Counted from the stretch's first letter, positions 1 to 5,122 are shown. The stretch: DNA of 7,803 bases from Candidatus Yanofskybacteria bacterium RIFCSPHIGHO2_02_FULL_50_12 (GCA_001794525.1 MGJZ01000007.1:780-8582); one strand, 5' to 3'. The notes: a model not told the origin generated them from the sequence alone. Program-made: numbers and translations.

Positions 1-1608
1 TTTAATCACAGTGCTTCCAGTCAGACCATAGAGGTTATCCTGGTAAAAGTCGAAATCAACTAGGGTCTCGGAAAATGTAGACGTGCCGAGCGAAGACTTT
101 TTCAGTGACCATGAAGCGGTTTTTTTGGCCGCCGGGTCAACCAGCGTGATGTAAGTCTCACTGCCGAATATAGCTGTTGGAGACATTGCATTGATAGAGG
201 CAACACTGTCGACGGAACCATTGGAAACTTTCAGTAGCGCGCCTGTACCGCTCTGATCGGCATATGCATACAGATTCGCGCCCTGCGTTCCGATCAAAGT
301 CGCATTGCCGCGTTCGGAGGGAATTTCAGCCGCAAGCGAGAGGGAAGCGTCTTTAGCTTGATCAAGGTCATCCAATGCTTTGGCGATCGCGGCCATCGTA
401 TTTTCCGCTTTCCCGGAAGCATCCGCCGAAGCAAGGCTGGCGAGCGTGCTCACAAGGAGGGAATGGGCGCCCAGAAGGTCATTCTGGCTGATCTTAGTTT
501 GTGCGAGCTTCAGATTGGATTCTGCTGATTGTACTGCTTCGCTCAACTGGCGAGCCTCCGGGCTGACGAATACGAACATTTTGAGCGATACCACGGCGGC
601 GATGACGATGACTGCGGCGCCACCCATGGCCACCGCCCGATTGCGAGGATGAATATACATGCGTTGAAGCCGGCGAAATTGCTTAGCGAACGGCAGATCT
701 TTTCTGCCGAGGGCAAATTCACTCGGAATAATGTGGGGAAACTCGGATACGGCGACGGTTTTTATTTCTTCCGCCCCATCATTATCTTTTATAGCTTTTT
801 TGGCAACCTTGACCGCCGGTTTTTCAGTGTCTTCTTCCTCTATTTCTGTTTTCGCGATCGGTTCGACTTCCGGCTCCGAAATCAGCTCCTTAGGCTGCGG
901 CCGGGCCTCAACCGCGATCTCCGTGCCCTTTTGCATGTCGATATGAACCGCCGCACAGGCGAAATCAGGCTTGCTGTCCTTGATCGCGGCAATTGCGGTC
1001 GCGAATTCATCAGCCGATGATTTCAGGAGGTGATCTTTCAAAAGCTTTTCACGGGCAACTACGGTTCTGCTCGGATAGAAAGCGAGCAGTCGATCGCCGG
1101 CGTGGATTTTGCCCGAGATTATATTTGAAAACTCTTTTTCTTGCGTCGCTTCTTTATCGAATAGGTCGACATTGTTCAGGATATCGATATTCTTGCCTTC
1201 CCGGGAAAGGAGAATCTTGAATTTGCCGAGTTTTGAAATATGGATTTCTCCGCCGGCAACGGCAAAAATACCCACGTTGATTTTGGTGTCTTTCTTTTTG
1301 AAAAATTCTTCAACGACGCCATTGATCTTTTTGAGTGCGGCCGAGAACGACTCCTTTACGGGCAGGTCCGGATTCGAATAATATTCGCGTTTGGCAAGCG
1401 AAGCGACAAGATTGATGACATAGCCGACATCAAGCCCGTCCGATTCCTCCGCCGCGCCGCCCTGGATGTTACCCACGACATAGAGGTTGCCGAGGCCCCG
1501 CTTGGCGTGGTCGGCCTCGTAGTCATAGGAGAAAATATCAGTCGGACCTTCCTTGCTGTTCTTGATGAGAATTTCTTTGGAAACAGGCTTGATGAATACT
1601 TTTTCCAT
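1..1608 (-). CDS. Membrane-anchored protein with degenerate PP2C-like N-terminal domain (3' end cut off)
   Basis: An open frame of 536 codons runs from ATG at 1608 to the window edge without a stop; an in-frame TAA two codons upstream fixes the start region. Residues about 36-185 resemble a PP2C (PPM) phosphatase fold: VVGNIQGG (44-51) sits where VADGMGG is expected, GIFAVAGGEIHISKLGKF (113-130) matches the strand-rich core, and GDRLLAFYPSR (171-181) sits where GD-LLLCSDGL is expected. The metal-binding aspartates of those motifs are missing, so phosphatase activity is doubtful. An acidic, lysine-rich linker (about 232-285) leads to a basic patch and one membrane helix (about 325-348). A helical, probably coiled-coil stretch follows (352-425), then a Ser/Thr/Gly-rich beta-type region that may be a propeller. 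The expected topology is N-terminus inside, C-terminus outside. Homology is recalled from motif shape, not searched. It is divergently oriented to the DNA-binding gene at 1769. Confidence 0.75.
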   Translation of the reverse strand, partial: MEKVFIKPVSKEILIKNSKEGPTDIFSYDYEADHAKRGLGNLYVVGNIQGGAAEESDGLDVGYVINLVASLAKREYYSNPDLPVKESFSAALKKINGVVEEFFKKKDTKINVGIFAVAGGEIHISKLGKFKILLSREGKNIDILNNVDLFDKEATQEKEFSNIISGKIHAGDRLLAFYPSRTVVAREKLLKDHLLKSSADEFATAIAAIKDSKPDFACAAVHIDMQKGTEIAVEARPQPKELISEPEVEPIAKTEIEEEDTEKPAVKVAKKAIKDNDGAEEIKTVAVSEFPHIIPSEFALGRKDLPFAKQFRRLQRMYIHPRNRAVAMGGAAVIVIAAVVSLKMFVFVSPEARQLSEAVQSAESNLKLAQTKISQNDLLGAHSLLVSTLASLASADASGKAENTMAAIAKALDDLDQAKDASLSLAAEIPSERGNATLIGTQGANLYAYADQSGTGALLKVSNGSVDSVASINAMSPTAIFGSETYITLVDPAAKKTASWSLKKSSLGTSTFSETLVDFDFYQDNLYGLTGSTVIK

Positions 1609-1629
1609 GGTTTACTTTTTGATGAGGTT

Positions 1630-1659
1630 TATATACACTGTTCCCGACAGAGATTCCAA
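1630..1659 (-). promoter_or_regulatory. Candidate promoter for the PP2C-like membrane protein gene
   Basis: On the minus strand TTGGAA (1659-1654) is followed after 18 bases by TATATA (1635-1630). This would put the transcript start near 1623, about 15 bases before the ATG at 1608. No Shine-Dalgarno sequence is visible between. The fit to the sigma-70 consensus is moderate, and a shifted TATAAA (1633-1628) is an alternative -10. Confidence 0.4.
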
Positions 1660-1673
1660 GTCGCCGACGCGTA

Positions 1674-1688
1674 TCCAGCTTCGCTGGA
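1674..1688. repeat. Small GC-rich hairpin in the divergent intergenic region
   Basis: TCCAGC-TTC-GCTGGA is a perfect 6-bp inverted repeat with a 3-nt loop, followed by the palindrome CCCGCGGG (1691-1698). It lies in the 160-bp gap between the divergent genes starting at 1608 and 1769. It could be an operator or a short structured leader element. It has no T-run, so it is not a terminator. Confidence 0.4.
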
Positions 1689-1768
1689 GCCCCGCGGGCG
1701 ACCGGAACCTTATCCGTGCACAGAGAAAGTCCTTTCTTTGCTTGTATTCTAAGCCGATTAATCAAACG

Positions 1769-1960
1769 ATGTCAAAGCCGATACTGGATAACTTGTTCGG
1801 ATCTAAAATCAGGGTCAAGATTTTGAAATTCCTTTACCGCAACCACCCGGATGATTTCAGTATCGGCGAGCTGGCTCGCCGGATTCAAGAGTCGCTGGCC
1901 GATACTAAGCAGGAAGTGGAATTGCTTCGGCAGATTAAAGTGGTGGTCAAGAAAAAATAA
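1769..1960 (+). CDS. Winged-helix/HTH DNA-binding domain protein (63 aa), probably the 5' part of a split gene
   Basis: The product opens with MSKPILDNLFGSKIRVKILK, a start typical of small winged-helix regulators in which 'LFGS-xR-xKIL-xFLY' forms the first helix. The helix-turn-helix follows in DFSIGELARRIQESLADTKQEVELLRQI (about 29-56). The frame ends at TAA (1958-1960) right after a lysine-rich VVVKKK, where related proteins continue into a beta-wing, a linker and a nucleotidyltransferase-like domain. That missing part lies just downstream in another frame, starting at 1962. Removing one A from the six-A run 1952-1957 would join both parts into one protein of about 221 residues. Either this is a frameshift (mutation or assembly error) or the two are translated separately by coupling. 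No Shine-Dalgarno sequence precedes the ATG, and any promoter is weak (TATTCT near 1745-1750). Role: probable transcriptional regulator with unknown targets. Confidence 0.7.
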   Translation: MSKPILDNLFGSKIRVKILKFLYRNHPDDFSIGELARRIQESLADTKQEVELLRQIKVVVKKK

Positions 1961-1961
1961 C

Positions 1962-2435
1962 ATGGCCAAGAAAAACAAAAAAAAGTTGGTCAAAAAAAGC
2001 GGCCTCCAGAAGTCCAAAGCGAAGACGGGTCCGAGCGCGCGCGATCGATATGCCCTGAATCCGCATTTTGAATTTTTCGGCGAGTTGCGAAGCTTGGTGC
2101 TGAAATCGTCTCCGGCTGAAAGAGAAAACATGACTCGCCGTATTTCCAATCTCGGCCGAGTGCGGCTTGCGCTCATCTCGGGCATCTTTCTCACTGATCC
2201 GGATGCGTCCAATCAATACGATTCGCCGGCGGACCTGTTCATCGTGGGGGACGACATCAATCGGCAAAAACTTAGAAATTTCCTCTCATCGCTTGAAGCC
2301 GAAGTCGGTACTGAAATTAAATTCGCGCTCATGGATAAGGACGAGTTCCACTACCGCTATAGCATGTTCGATCGCTTCGTCCGCGTTCTCCTTGAAGGCC
2401 CCCACGAAAAAATCATCAACAAAATCGGCCTATAG
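1962..2435 (+). CDS. Nucleotidyltransferase-like domain protein (157 aa), probably the 3' part of the split regulator gene
   Basis: The ATG lies one base after the stop of the HTH frame, with no Shine-Dalgarno sequence of its own. Residues 1-28 are a very basic Lys/Asn/Ser linker. From about residue 30 (YALNPHFEFFGELRSLVLKS) the protein matches the effector half of HTH-nucleotidyltransferase-like fusions, as I recall them from CPR genomes. The nucleotidyltransferase core shows as LISGIFLT (71-78) and SPADLFIVG (88-96). The usual S-D-x-D-L motif has Pro at the first Asp, so only D91 remains and catalysis is doubtful. YRYSMFDRFVRVLLEGPHEKI (131-151) is the usual C-terminal end. The stop TAG (2433-2435) lies inside the left palindrome of the downstream transposon. 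An independent start at 1962 is possible, but a fused ancestor is more likely. Confidence 0.7.
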   Translation: MAKKNKKKLVKKSGLQKSKAKTGPSARDRYALNPHFEFFGELRSLVLKSSPAERENMTRRISNLGRVRLALISGIFLTDPDASNQYDSPADLFIVGDDINRQKLRNFLSSLEAEVGTEIKFALMDKDEFHYRYSMFDRFVRVLLEGPHEKIINKIGL

Positions 2436-2452
2436 AGGTGAGACCTCTATAG
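2430..2452. repeat. Left palindrome of the transposon
   Basis: CTATAGAGGT-GAG-ACCTCTATAG is a perfect 10-bp inverted repeat with a 3-nt loop. Its first six bases contain the TAG stop codon of the upstream gene (2433-2435). It lacks the outer TCCAA/TTGGA extension found in the right copy. It is a likely recognition hairpin for the transposase. A role as terminator is weak because no T-run follows. Confidence 0.9.
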
Positions 2453-2454
2453 TG

Positions 2455-2460
2455 TATACT
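2455..2460 (+). promoter_or_regulatory. Candidate -10 box for the transposase gene (leaderless)
   Basis: TATACT differs from TATAAT at one base and is preceded directly by TG. Transcription would start near 2466-2467, that is at the ATG itself, giving a leaderless message. The AAGGG touching the ATG (2462-2466) is too close to act as a normal Shine-Dalgarno. No -35 is recognisable; its place is taken by the left palindrome. Confidence 0.4.
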
Positions 2461-2466
2461 TAAGGG

Positions 2467-3141
2467 ATGAATAGGAATATTCCGCTTTCAGAGAATGAAT
2501 ACTATCACGTATTCAATCGCGGCGTGGATAAGAGAAAAGTATTTCTGGATCATAAAGATTATGAGAGATTTTTATTTTTACTGGGAGCTTGCAACGATAA
2601 ACTTCCCCTTCTAAACTCAACTTTTTTCTATAAAGGTTTAGGATCTTTAGATGCATTTTTTAAGAATAGAGTTCGAAACAAACTAGTAGAAGTACTTTCT
2701 TTTTGTTTGATGCCAAATCATTTCCACTTAATACTTAAGCAAAGAGAAGAAAAAGGTATATCAAGATTTTTACAAAAAGTTTCTACAGGATATGCAATGT
2801 ATTTCAATAATAAAAATGAAAGAACCGGCGCTCTTTTTCAAGGAGCTTTTAAGTCAAAACATATAGGAGATGATAAATATTTAAAAACTCTAGTCAGATA
2901 TGTACATCTGAACCCATTAGAATTAGAAGAGCCAAACTGGAAGGAAAATGGGATTCTAGATATAAAAAGAACAACATCCTTTTTAAAAGATTATCCTTGG
3001 TCAAGTTTGAGTGATTATTTAGGTTCAAAGAAATTTTCTTTGATAGTAGATTATCAAGTCAATGATGAAGAAGATGATTTTAAGCAGTTTCTTTCAGATC
3101 TAAATGCTGCTCCAACTATAGAGGTCTCACTCCAACTATAG
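2467..3141 (+). CDS. REP-associated tyrosine transposase (RAYT), IS200-like Y1 HUH family
   Basis: This 224-residue protein is a Y1 transposase, which cuts and rejoins single-stranded DNA at hairpin ends through a covalent 5'-phosphotyrosine. Family marks in order are YYHVFNRGVDKRKVF (12-26), the metal-binding HUH motif in LMPNHFHLIL (81-90, His85 and His87), the tyrosine helix GYAMYFN (108-114; Tyr109 or Tyr112 is the nucleophile), GALFQGAFKSKHI (121-133) and RYVHLNP (144-150). Length and motifs are complete, so the protein may be active. The last residues (about TIEVSLQL) and the stop TAG are encoded by the tandem repeat of the right end, so the original C-terminus was probably different. 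It is AT-rich relative to its neighbours. The N-terminal MNRNIPLSENEYYHV fits the family, which supports the ATG at 2467. Confidence 0.93.
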   Translation: MNRNIPLSENEYYHVFNRGVDKRKVFLDHKDYERFLFLLGACNDKLPLLNSTFFYKGLGSLDAFFKNRVRNKLVEVLSFCLMPNHFHLILKQREEKGISRFLQKVSTGYAMYFNNKNERTGALFQGAFKSKHIGDDKYLKTLVRYVHLNPLELEEPNWKENGILDIKRTTSFLKDYPWSSLSDYLGSKKFSLIVDYQVNDEEDDFKQFLSDLNAAPTIEVSLQL

Positions 3142-3150
3142 AGGTCTCAC
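3111..3150 (+). repeat. Tandem 20-bp direct repeat at the transposon right end
   Basis: Two identical 20-bp units (3111-3130 and 3131-3150), each beginning TCCAACTATAGAGG, lie head to tail. The second forms the left arm of the right palindrome. Since 20 is not a multiple of three, the two copies are read in different frames by the transposase gene: the first as ...TIEV, the second as CAA-CTA-TAG, the stop. It looks like slippage or a partial duplication of the recognition hairpin. Confidence 0.9.
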
Positions 3151-3163
3151 CTCTATAGTTGGA
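3131..3163. repeat. Right palindrome of the transposon
   Basis: A perfect 15-bp inverted repeat with a 3-nt loop: the arm TCCAACTATAGAGGT (3131-3145), loop CTC, and its complement (3149-3163). The inner 10-bp stem is the same as in the left palindrome, but the loop is the complement of the left GAG. It contains the transposase stop codon (3139-3141). GGGTTTT follows, so weak terminator activity is conceivable. Confidence 0.9.
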
Positions 3164-3185
3164 GGGTTTTGCAATATGTTATAGT
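3159..3185 (+). promoter_or_regulatory. Possible promoter for tRNA-Val
   Basis: TATAGT (3180-3185, one mismatch to TATAAT) lies 12 bases before the tRNA. TTGGAG (3159-3164) could serve as a poor -35 with a short 15-base spacer, and it lies mostly inside the transposon's right palindrome. If real, the transposon end supplies part of the tRNA promoter. This is a weak assignment. Confidence 0.3.
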
Positions 3186-3197
3186 TATGAAAATTAT

Positions 3198-3271
3198 GGG
3201 CGCATAGCTCAGCTGGTTAGAGCGTTGCATTCACATTGCAAAGGTCCCTGGTTCGAGTCCAGGTGCGCCCA
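3198..3271 (+). tRNA. tRNA-Val (anticodon CAC)
   Basis: A full cloverleaf of 74 bases folds by eye. The acceptor stem is GGGCGCA (3198-3204) with TGCGCCC (3264-3270). The D stem is GCTC/GAGC (3207-3210/3220-3223). The anticodon stem is TTGCA/TGCAA with loop TTCACAT (3230-3236), giving anticodon CAC, which reads GTG (valine). The T arm is CCTGG-TTCGAGT-CCAGG (3247-3263), and the discriminator is A3271. The CCA end is not encoded and must be added by the CCA-adding enzyme. The gene lies 34 bases after the transposon end and 7 bases from the convergent UbiA-family gene. Confidence 0.97.
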
Positions 3272-3278
3272 CATGAAT

Positions 3279-4037
3279 TTAGGCTAAAGCCAAACCTAGA
3301 GCCAAAAAGACTAAGCCGACATCAATTCGTCGGCGCACTTGTACCACGCGAATATCTTTTACTATCCCTGTAAGGCCCCAGATAATGAAAGCTGAACCAA
3401 TGAGAGCAGTAGGAGAAATAGCTACAGCAAAACCGCATCCGCCCACAAGAGTAGCAGCGACAGCGATTCTCGCGAGTTTATCTCCTAGAAAAAGAGGCAC
3501 CGTTTGTTTATATCCACGATCAACCTTCGCGTCGGCTATGTCGTGTAGTGTTTCTCTGCCAAATAGTATCAAGACTGTTGCTGCAAACAGAGGAGCGATA
3601 ACCGCGAAACTTGCCCCGAATGCCAGAGGTAGCAGAATTGGACTTGCCGCGGTAAAAGAAACAAGAGTTACGGGCAATAATGGTAAGCGGCGTGTCTCAG
3701 AATAAACCGCTCCTATGGCCGCCAAACCAAGAAGAAATCCTGCTACAATTGGATATTTAAAAAACAAAACCATAATCAAACCGCCACAAATTATCCAAAA
3801 TAAGATTAACCAGCAAAGAAACAAGGCGGGTCTTTCAGATGCAAATGTTTTGCCTTTTTCAATGTCATGAAATCGATCTCTCCAATCATTTTGAAGCATG
3901 GTAGAGGCAATAACAAAAAGTAATGTTATAAGTGTCAGGCTTTCGGGTTTTATTCCCGCGTATTTAAAGGCAATGAATCCAAGTGCAACCACACCAAAAC
4001 ATTCTGGTAGCCGTATCGCCTTAATTAATTTAATCAT
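3279..4037 (-). CDS. UbiA-family integral membrane prenyltransferase
   Basis: UbiA enzymes move a polyprenyl chain from its diphosphate to an aromatic, quinone, heme or sugar acceptor in the membrane. With the ATG at 4037 the product has 252 residues, slightly short for the family. It is strongly hydrophobic with about eight membrane helices. The first Asp-rich motif is NDWRDRFHD (50-58) and the second is DIADAKVD (166-173), the expected Mg2+-diphosphate sites; both are intact. The acceptor cannot be told from the sequence, and no quinone or heme pathway gene is nearby. A GTG at 4052 would add five residues, but it overlaps the probable -10 box and the AAGG before it touches the codon, so the ATG is preferred. 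Only 7 bases separate the stop from the convergent tRNA, and no terminator is visible there. Confidence 0.85.
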   Translation of the reverse strand: MIKLIKAIRLPECFGVVALGFIAFKYAGIKPESLTLITLLFVIASTMLQNDWRDRFHDIEKGKTFASERPALFLCWLILFWIICGGLIMVLFFKYPIVAGFLLGLAAIGAVYSETRRLPLLPVTLVSFTAASPILLPLAFGASFAVIAPLFAATVLILFGRETLHDIADAKVDRGYKQTVPLFLGDKLARIAVAATLVGGCGFAVAISPTALIGSAFIIWGLTGIVKDIRVVQVRRRIDVGLVFLALGLALA

Positions 4038-4042
4038 GATGT

Positions 4043-4072
4043 ATTTATACACCTTGGGTTACTGAAAGACAA
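4043..4072 (-). promoter_or_regulatory. Candidate promoter of the UbiA-family gene
   Basis: On the minus strand TTGTCT (4072-4067) and TATAAA (4048-4043) are 18 bases apart. The start of transcription would fall near 4036-4037, at the preferred ATG, implying a leaderless or nearly leaderless message. This also argues against the upstream GTG start. Confidence 0.45.
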
Positions 4073-4084
4073 AAATAAACTCTG

Positions 4085-4090
4085 TATAAT
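4085..4090 (+). promoter_or_regulatory. -10 box of the membrane cytochrome-like operon
   Basis: A perfect TATAAT preceded directly by TG. Transcription would start near 4097, about 14 bases before the ATG at 4111. No good -35 is seen. It lies back to back with the promoter of the minus-strand UbiA-family gene, so the two units share a short control region. Confidence 0.6.
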
Positions 4091-4110
4091 AACAATATTA
4101 ATAATTCCAC

Positions 4111-4683
4111 ATGAATCTCATTCCGTGGGTTGTTAGTGGGGGAATGGTGGGGCTTTCTGTTTTTGTATGGGGGCAGGGATTGGCGTGGCAATTTGGGGAG
4201 CTCTCGGGGTATCAGCTTTTTCCGCTGTTCGGGTTGCTTGCGTTCACAGTGATGTGGGCGCATTACGCGGTTTATTTTCTCCAGCAGATATTCAAATTTG
4301 GCGAAGATCGATGGTATTTACCGATCACGCGCTACATCGTTTTATTTTCTTTACTCATGCATCCGGGATTGCTTATCTGGATGCGCTGGCGGGATGGATT
4401 TCCACCAAGTACTATTTTCGGACTAGGCGGCTGGGTATTGGTCGGCATAGCATCTTGGTTTATTTTTATGATATTCGAATCCCATCGCTGGTATCGCGAT
4501 CAGGCGTGGTGGAGATGGATCACCTGGGCAAACGGGGTGGCGATGATCCTCATCATATTCCACGCACTCAATCTTGGTTCCGATCTGCAAATCGGTTGGT
4601 TCCGCTGGGTTTGGTACTTCTTCGGCGTAAGCCTGGTTGTATTTTTGATCAAAGAATATTACGATTCCCGCAGAGGGAGGTGA
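4111..4683 (+). CDS. Six-helix membrane protein resembling ferric reductase/MsrQ-type heme proteins
   Basis: The 190-residue product is hydrophobic and Trp/Phe-rich, with about six membrane helices (about 5-25, 34-58, 70-92, 103-124, 133-153, 162-181). Histidines lie in or near helices at 51 (WAHYAVYF), 84 (LLMHPGLL) and 151 (IIFHALNLGSDL), with His125 in a loop. The pattern of a His in the third helix and an HALxLGSDL-like end to the fifth recalls ferric-reductase-like transmembrane domains, which bind b-type heme and pass electrons across the membrane. No flavin or NAD-binding domain is attached, so a partner would be needed. Its stop TGA overlaps the Shine-Dalgarno of the next gene, which suggests translational coupling. 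The family assignment is by pattern only; an unrelated polytopic protein is possible. Confidence 0.55.
   Translation: MNLIPWVVSGGMVGLSVFVWGQGLAWQFGELSGYQLFPLFGLLAFTVMWAHYAVYFLQQIFKFGEDRWYLPITRYIVLFSLLMHPGLLIWMRWRDGFPPSTIFGLGGWVLVGIASWFIFMIFESHRWYRDQAWWRWITWANGVAMILIIFHALNLGSDLQIGWFRWVWYFFGVSLVVFLIKEYYDSRRGR
4676..4683 (+). promoter_or_regulatory. Strong Shine-Dalgarno for the cysteine-rich protein gene
   Basis: GGAGGTGA ends at the stop codon of the preceding gene; its GGAGG core is 7 bases from the ATG at 4688. It is the only strong Shine-Dalgarno in the window, and it settles the start of the downstream gene. Confidence 0.85.
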
Positions 4684-4687
4684 GAAG

Positions 4688-5122
4688 ATGCTCTTTGATG
4701 ACGGCGTCTATCCGGTTTTTGAAGGGGTTCGCTTGCGTCGTGCGAATTTCGACTATCCATGCGCTGAATGTCATGTCCTGATTCCAAAAGGGACACGACA
4801 TTACTACATAGTGTGGAAGAACATTTCGGACGATAAGCAAGATCGTCCTCACGAAGTTAGAATTTGCTGCGACTGTCATCTTGACTGGGAAAACTTCACT
4901 GCGCTGTTTGAAGCCCTAGTCGGGGAAGAGGCGGGGTGTTCCTATGGGTTCTTAAAGGACGAACTTCAGTCTGCTCTAGAAGATCCAAGATTCACTCCCA
5001 ACCACCCCCTCATTGCCAAGCTCATCAAGACCTGGCTGCCTGAACCCCCGGCCTATCGACCCACCGAAGCCGACGGCCAACCGTACCTTCCGTTCGAGGA
5101 GCTCATTCAACCCGCCGCGTAA
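4688..5122 (+). CDS. Small cysteine-rich, probably zinc-binding protein (144 aa), function unknown
   Basis: I do not recognise a named family. Residues 22-64 carry a likely metal site: CAEC (25-28) in a knuckle followed by IPKGTRHYY, then ICCDCH (59-64) after a loop. The order of a CxxC, a turn with 'I-x-x-G', and a second cysteine cluster resembles treble-clef or HNH-like zinc fingers that appear in phage and DNA-associated proteins, but no nuclease residues stand out. The C-terminal half (about 85-144) is acidic and proline-rich with no obvious domain. The gene starts 4 bases after the membrane protein, with a strong Shine-Dalgarno, and is the last of that operon. The last codons and the stop lie inside the rho-independent terminator. 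No signal peptide is seen, so it is probably cytoplasmic. Confidence 0.75.
   Translation: MLFDDGVYPVFEGVRLRRANFDYPCAECHVLIPKGTRHYYIVWKNISDDKQDRPHEVRICCDCHLDWENFTALFEALVGEEAGCSYGFLKDELQSALEDPRFTPNHPLIAKLIKTWLPEPPAYRPTEADGQPYLPFEELIQPAA

Larger units (their letters stand above)
2430..3163 (+). mobile_element. RAYT/IS200-like element with palindromic ends
   Basis: A single HUH tyrosine transposase gene is bounded by one palindromic sequence. A 24-bp core at 2430-2453 recurs as its reverse complement at 3135-3158. Because each copy is itself a hairpin, only the loop (GAG left, CTC right) shows orientation. The coding part is clearly more AT-rich (roughly one third GC in sampled lines) than the adjoining genes (about half), suggesting a foreign origin. 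No target-site duplication is visible, as expected for the single-strand HUH mechanism. The true boundaries are inferred from the repeats and could differ by some bases. Confidence 0.75.

Noticed and set aside
380..1752. Several plus-strand open frames of 75-170 codons
   Set aside because: They lie opposite the long uninterrupted minus-strand gene, have low-complexity composition and no recognisable motifs; they are shadow frames.
1949..1961. Programmed ribosomal frameshift at AAG-AAA-AAA-TAA
   Set aside because: The needed shift is +1 (or -2), whereas A-runs mainly favour -1 slippage, and no stimulatory structure is evident. A plain indel or coupled reinitiation is simpler.
1772..2267. Minus-strand open frames of 106-146 codons opposite the HTH/nucleotidyltransferase region
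   Set aside because: The plus-strand frames show clear domain motifs; the minus-strand frames do not and have no start signal.
2430..3163. CRISPR array from the repeated palindromes
   Set aside because: Only three copies or part-copies, without regular spacers and flanking a transposase gene; these are transposon ends.
3272..3274. Encoded CCA end of the tRNA
   Set aside because: Bases after the discriminator are CAT, so CCA is not encoded.
4167..4781. 204-codon plus-strand frame overlapping the six-helix membrane protein
   Set aside because: It lacks family features and conflicts with the frame at 4111, which has a promoter, ordered membrane helices and coupling to the gene at 4688.
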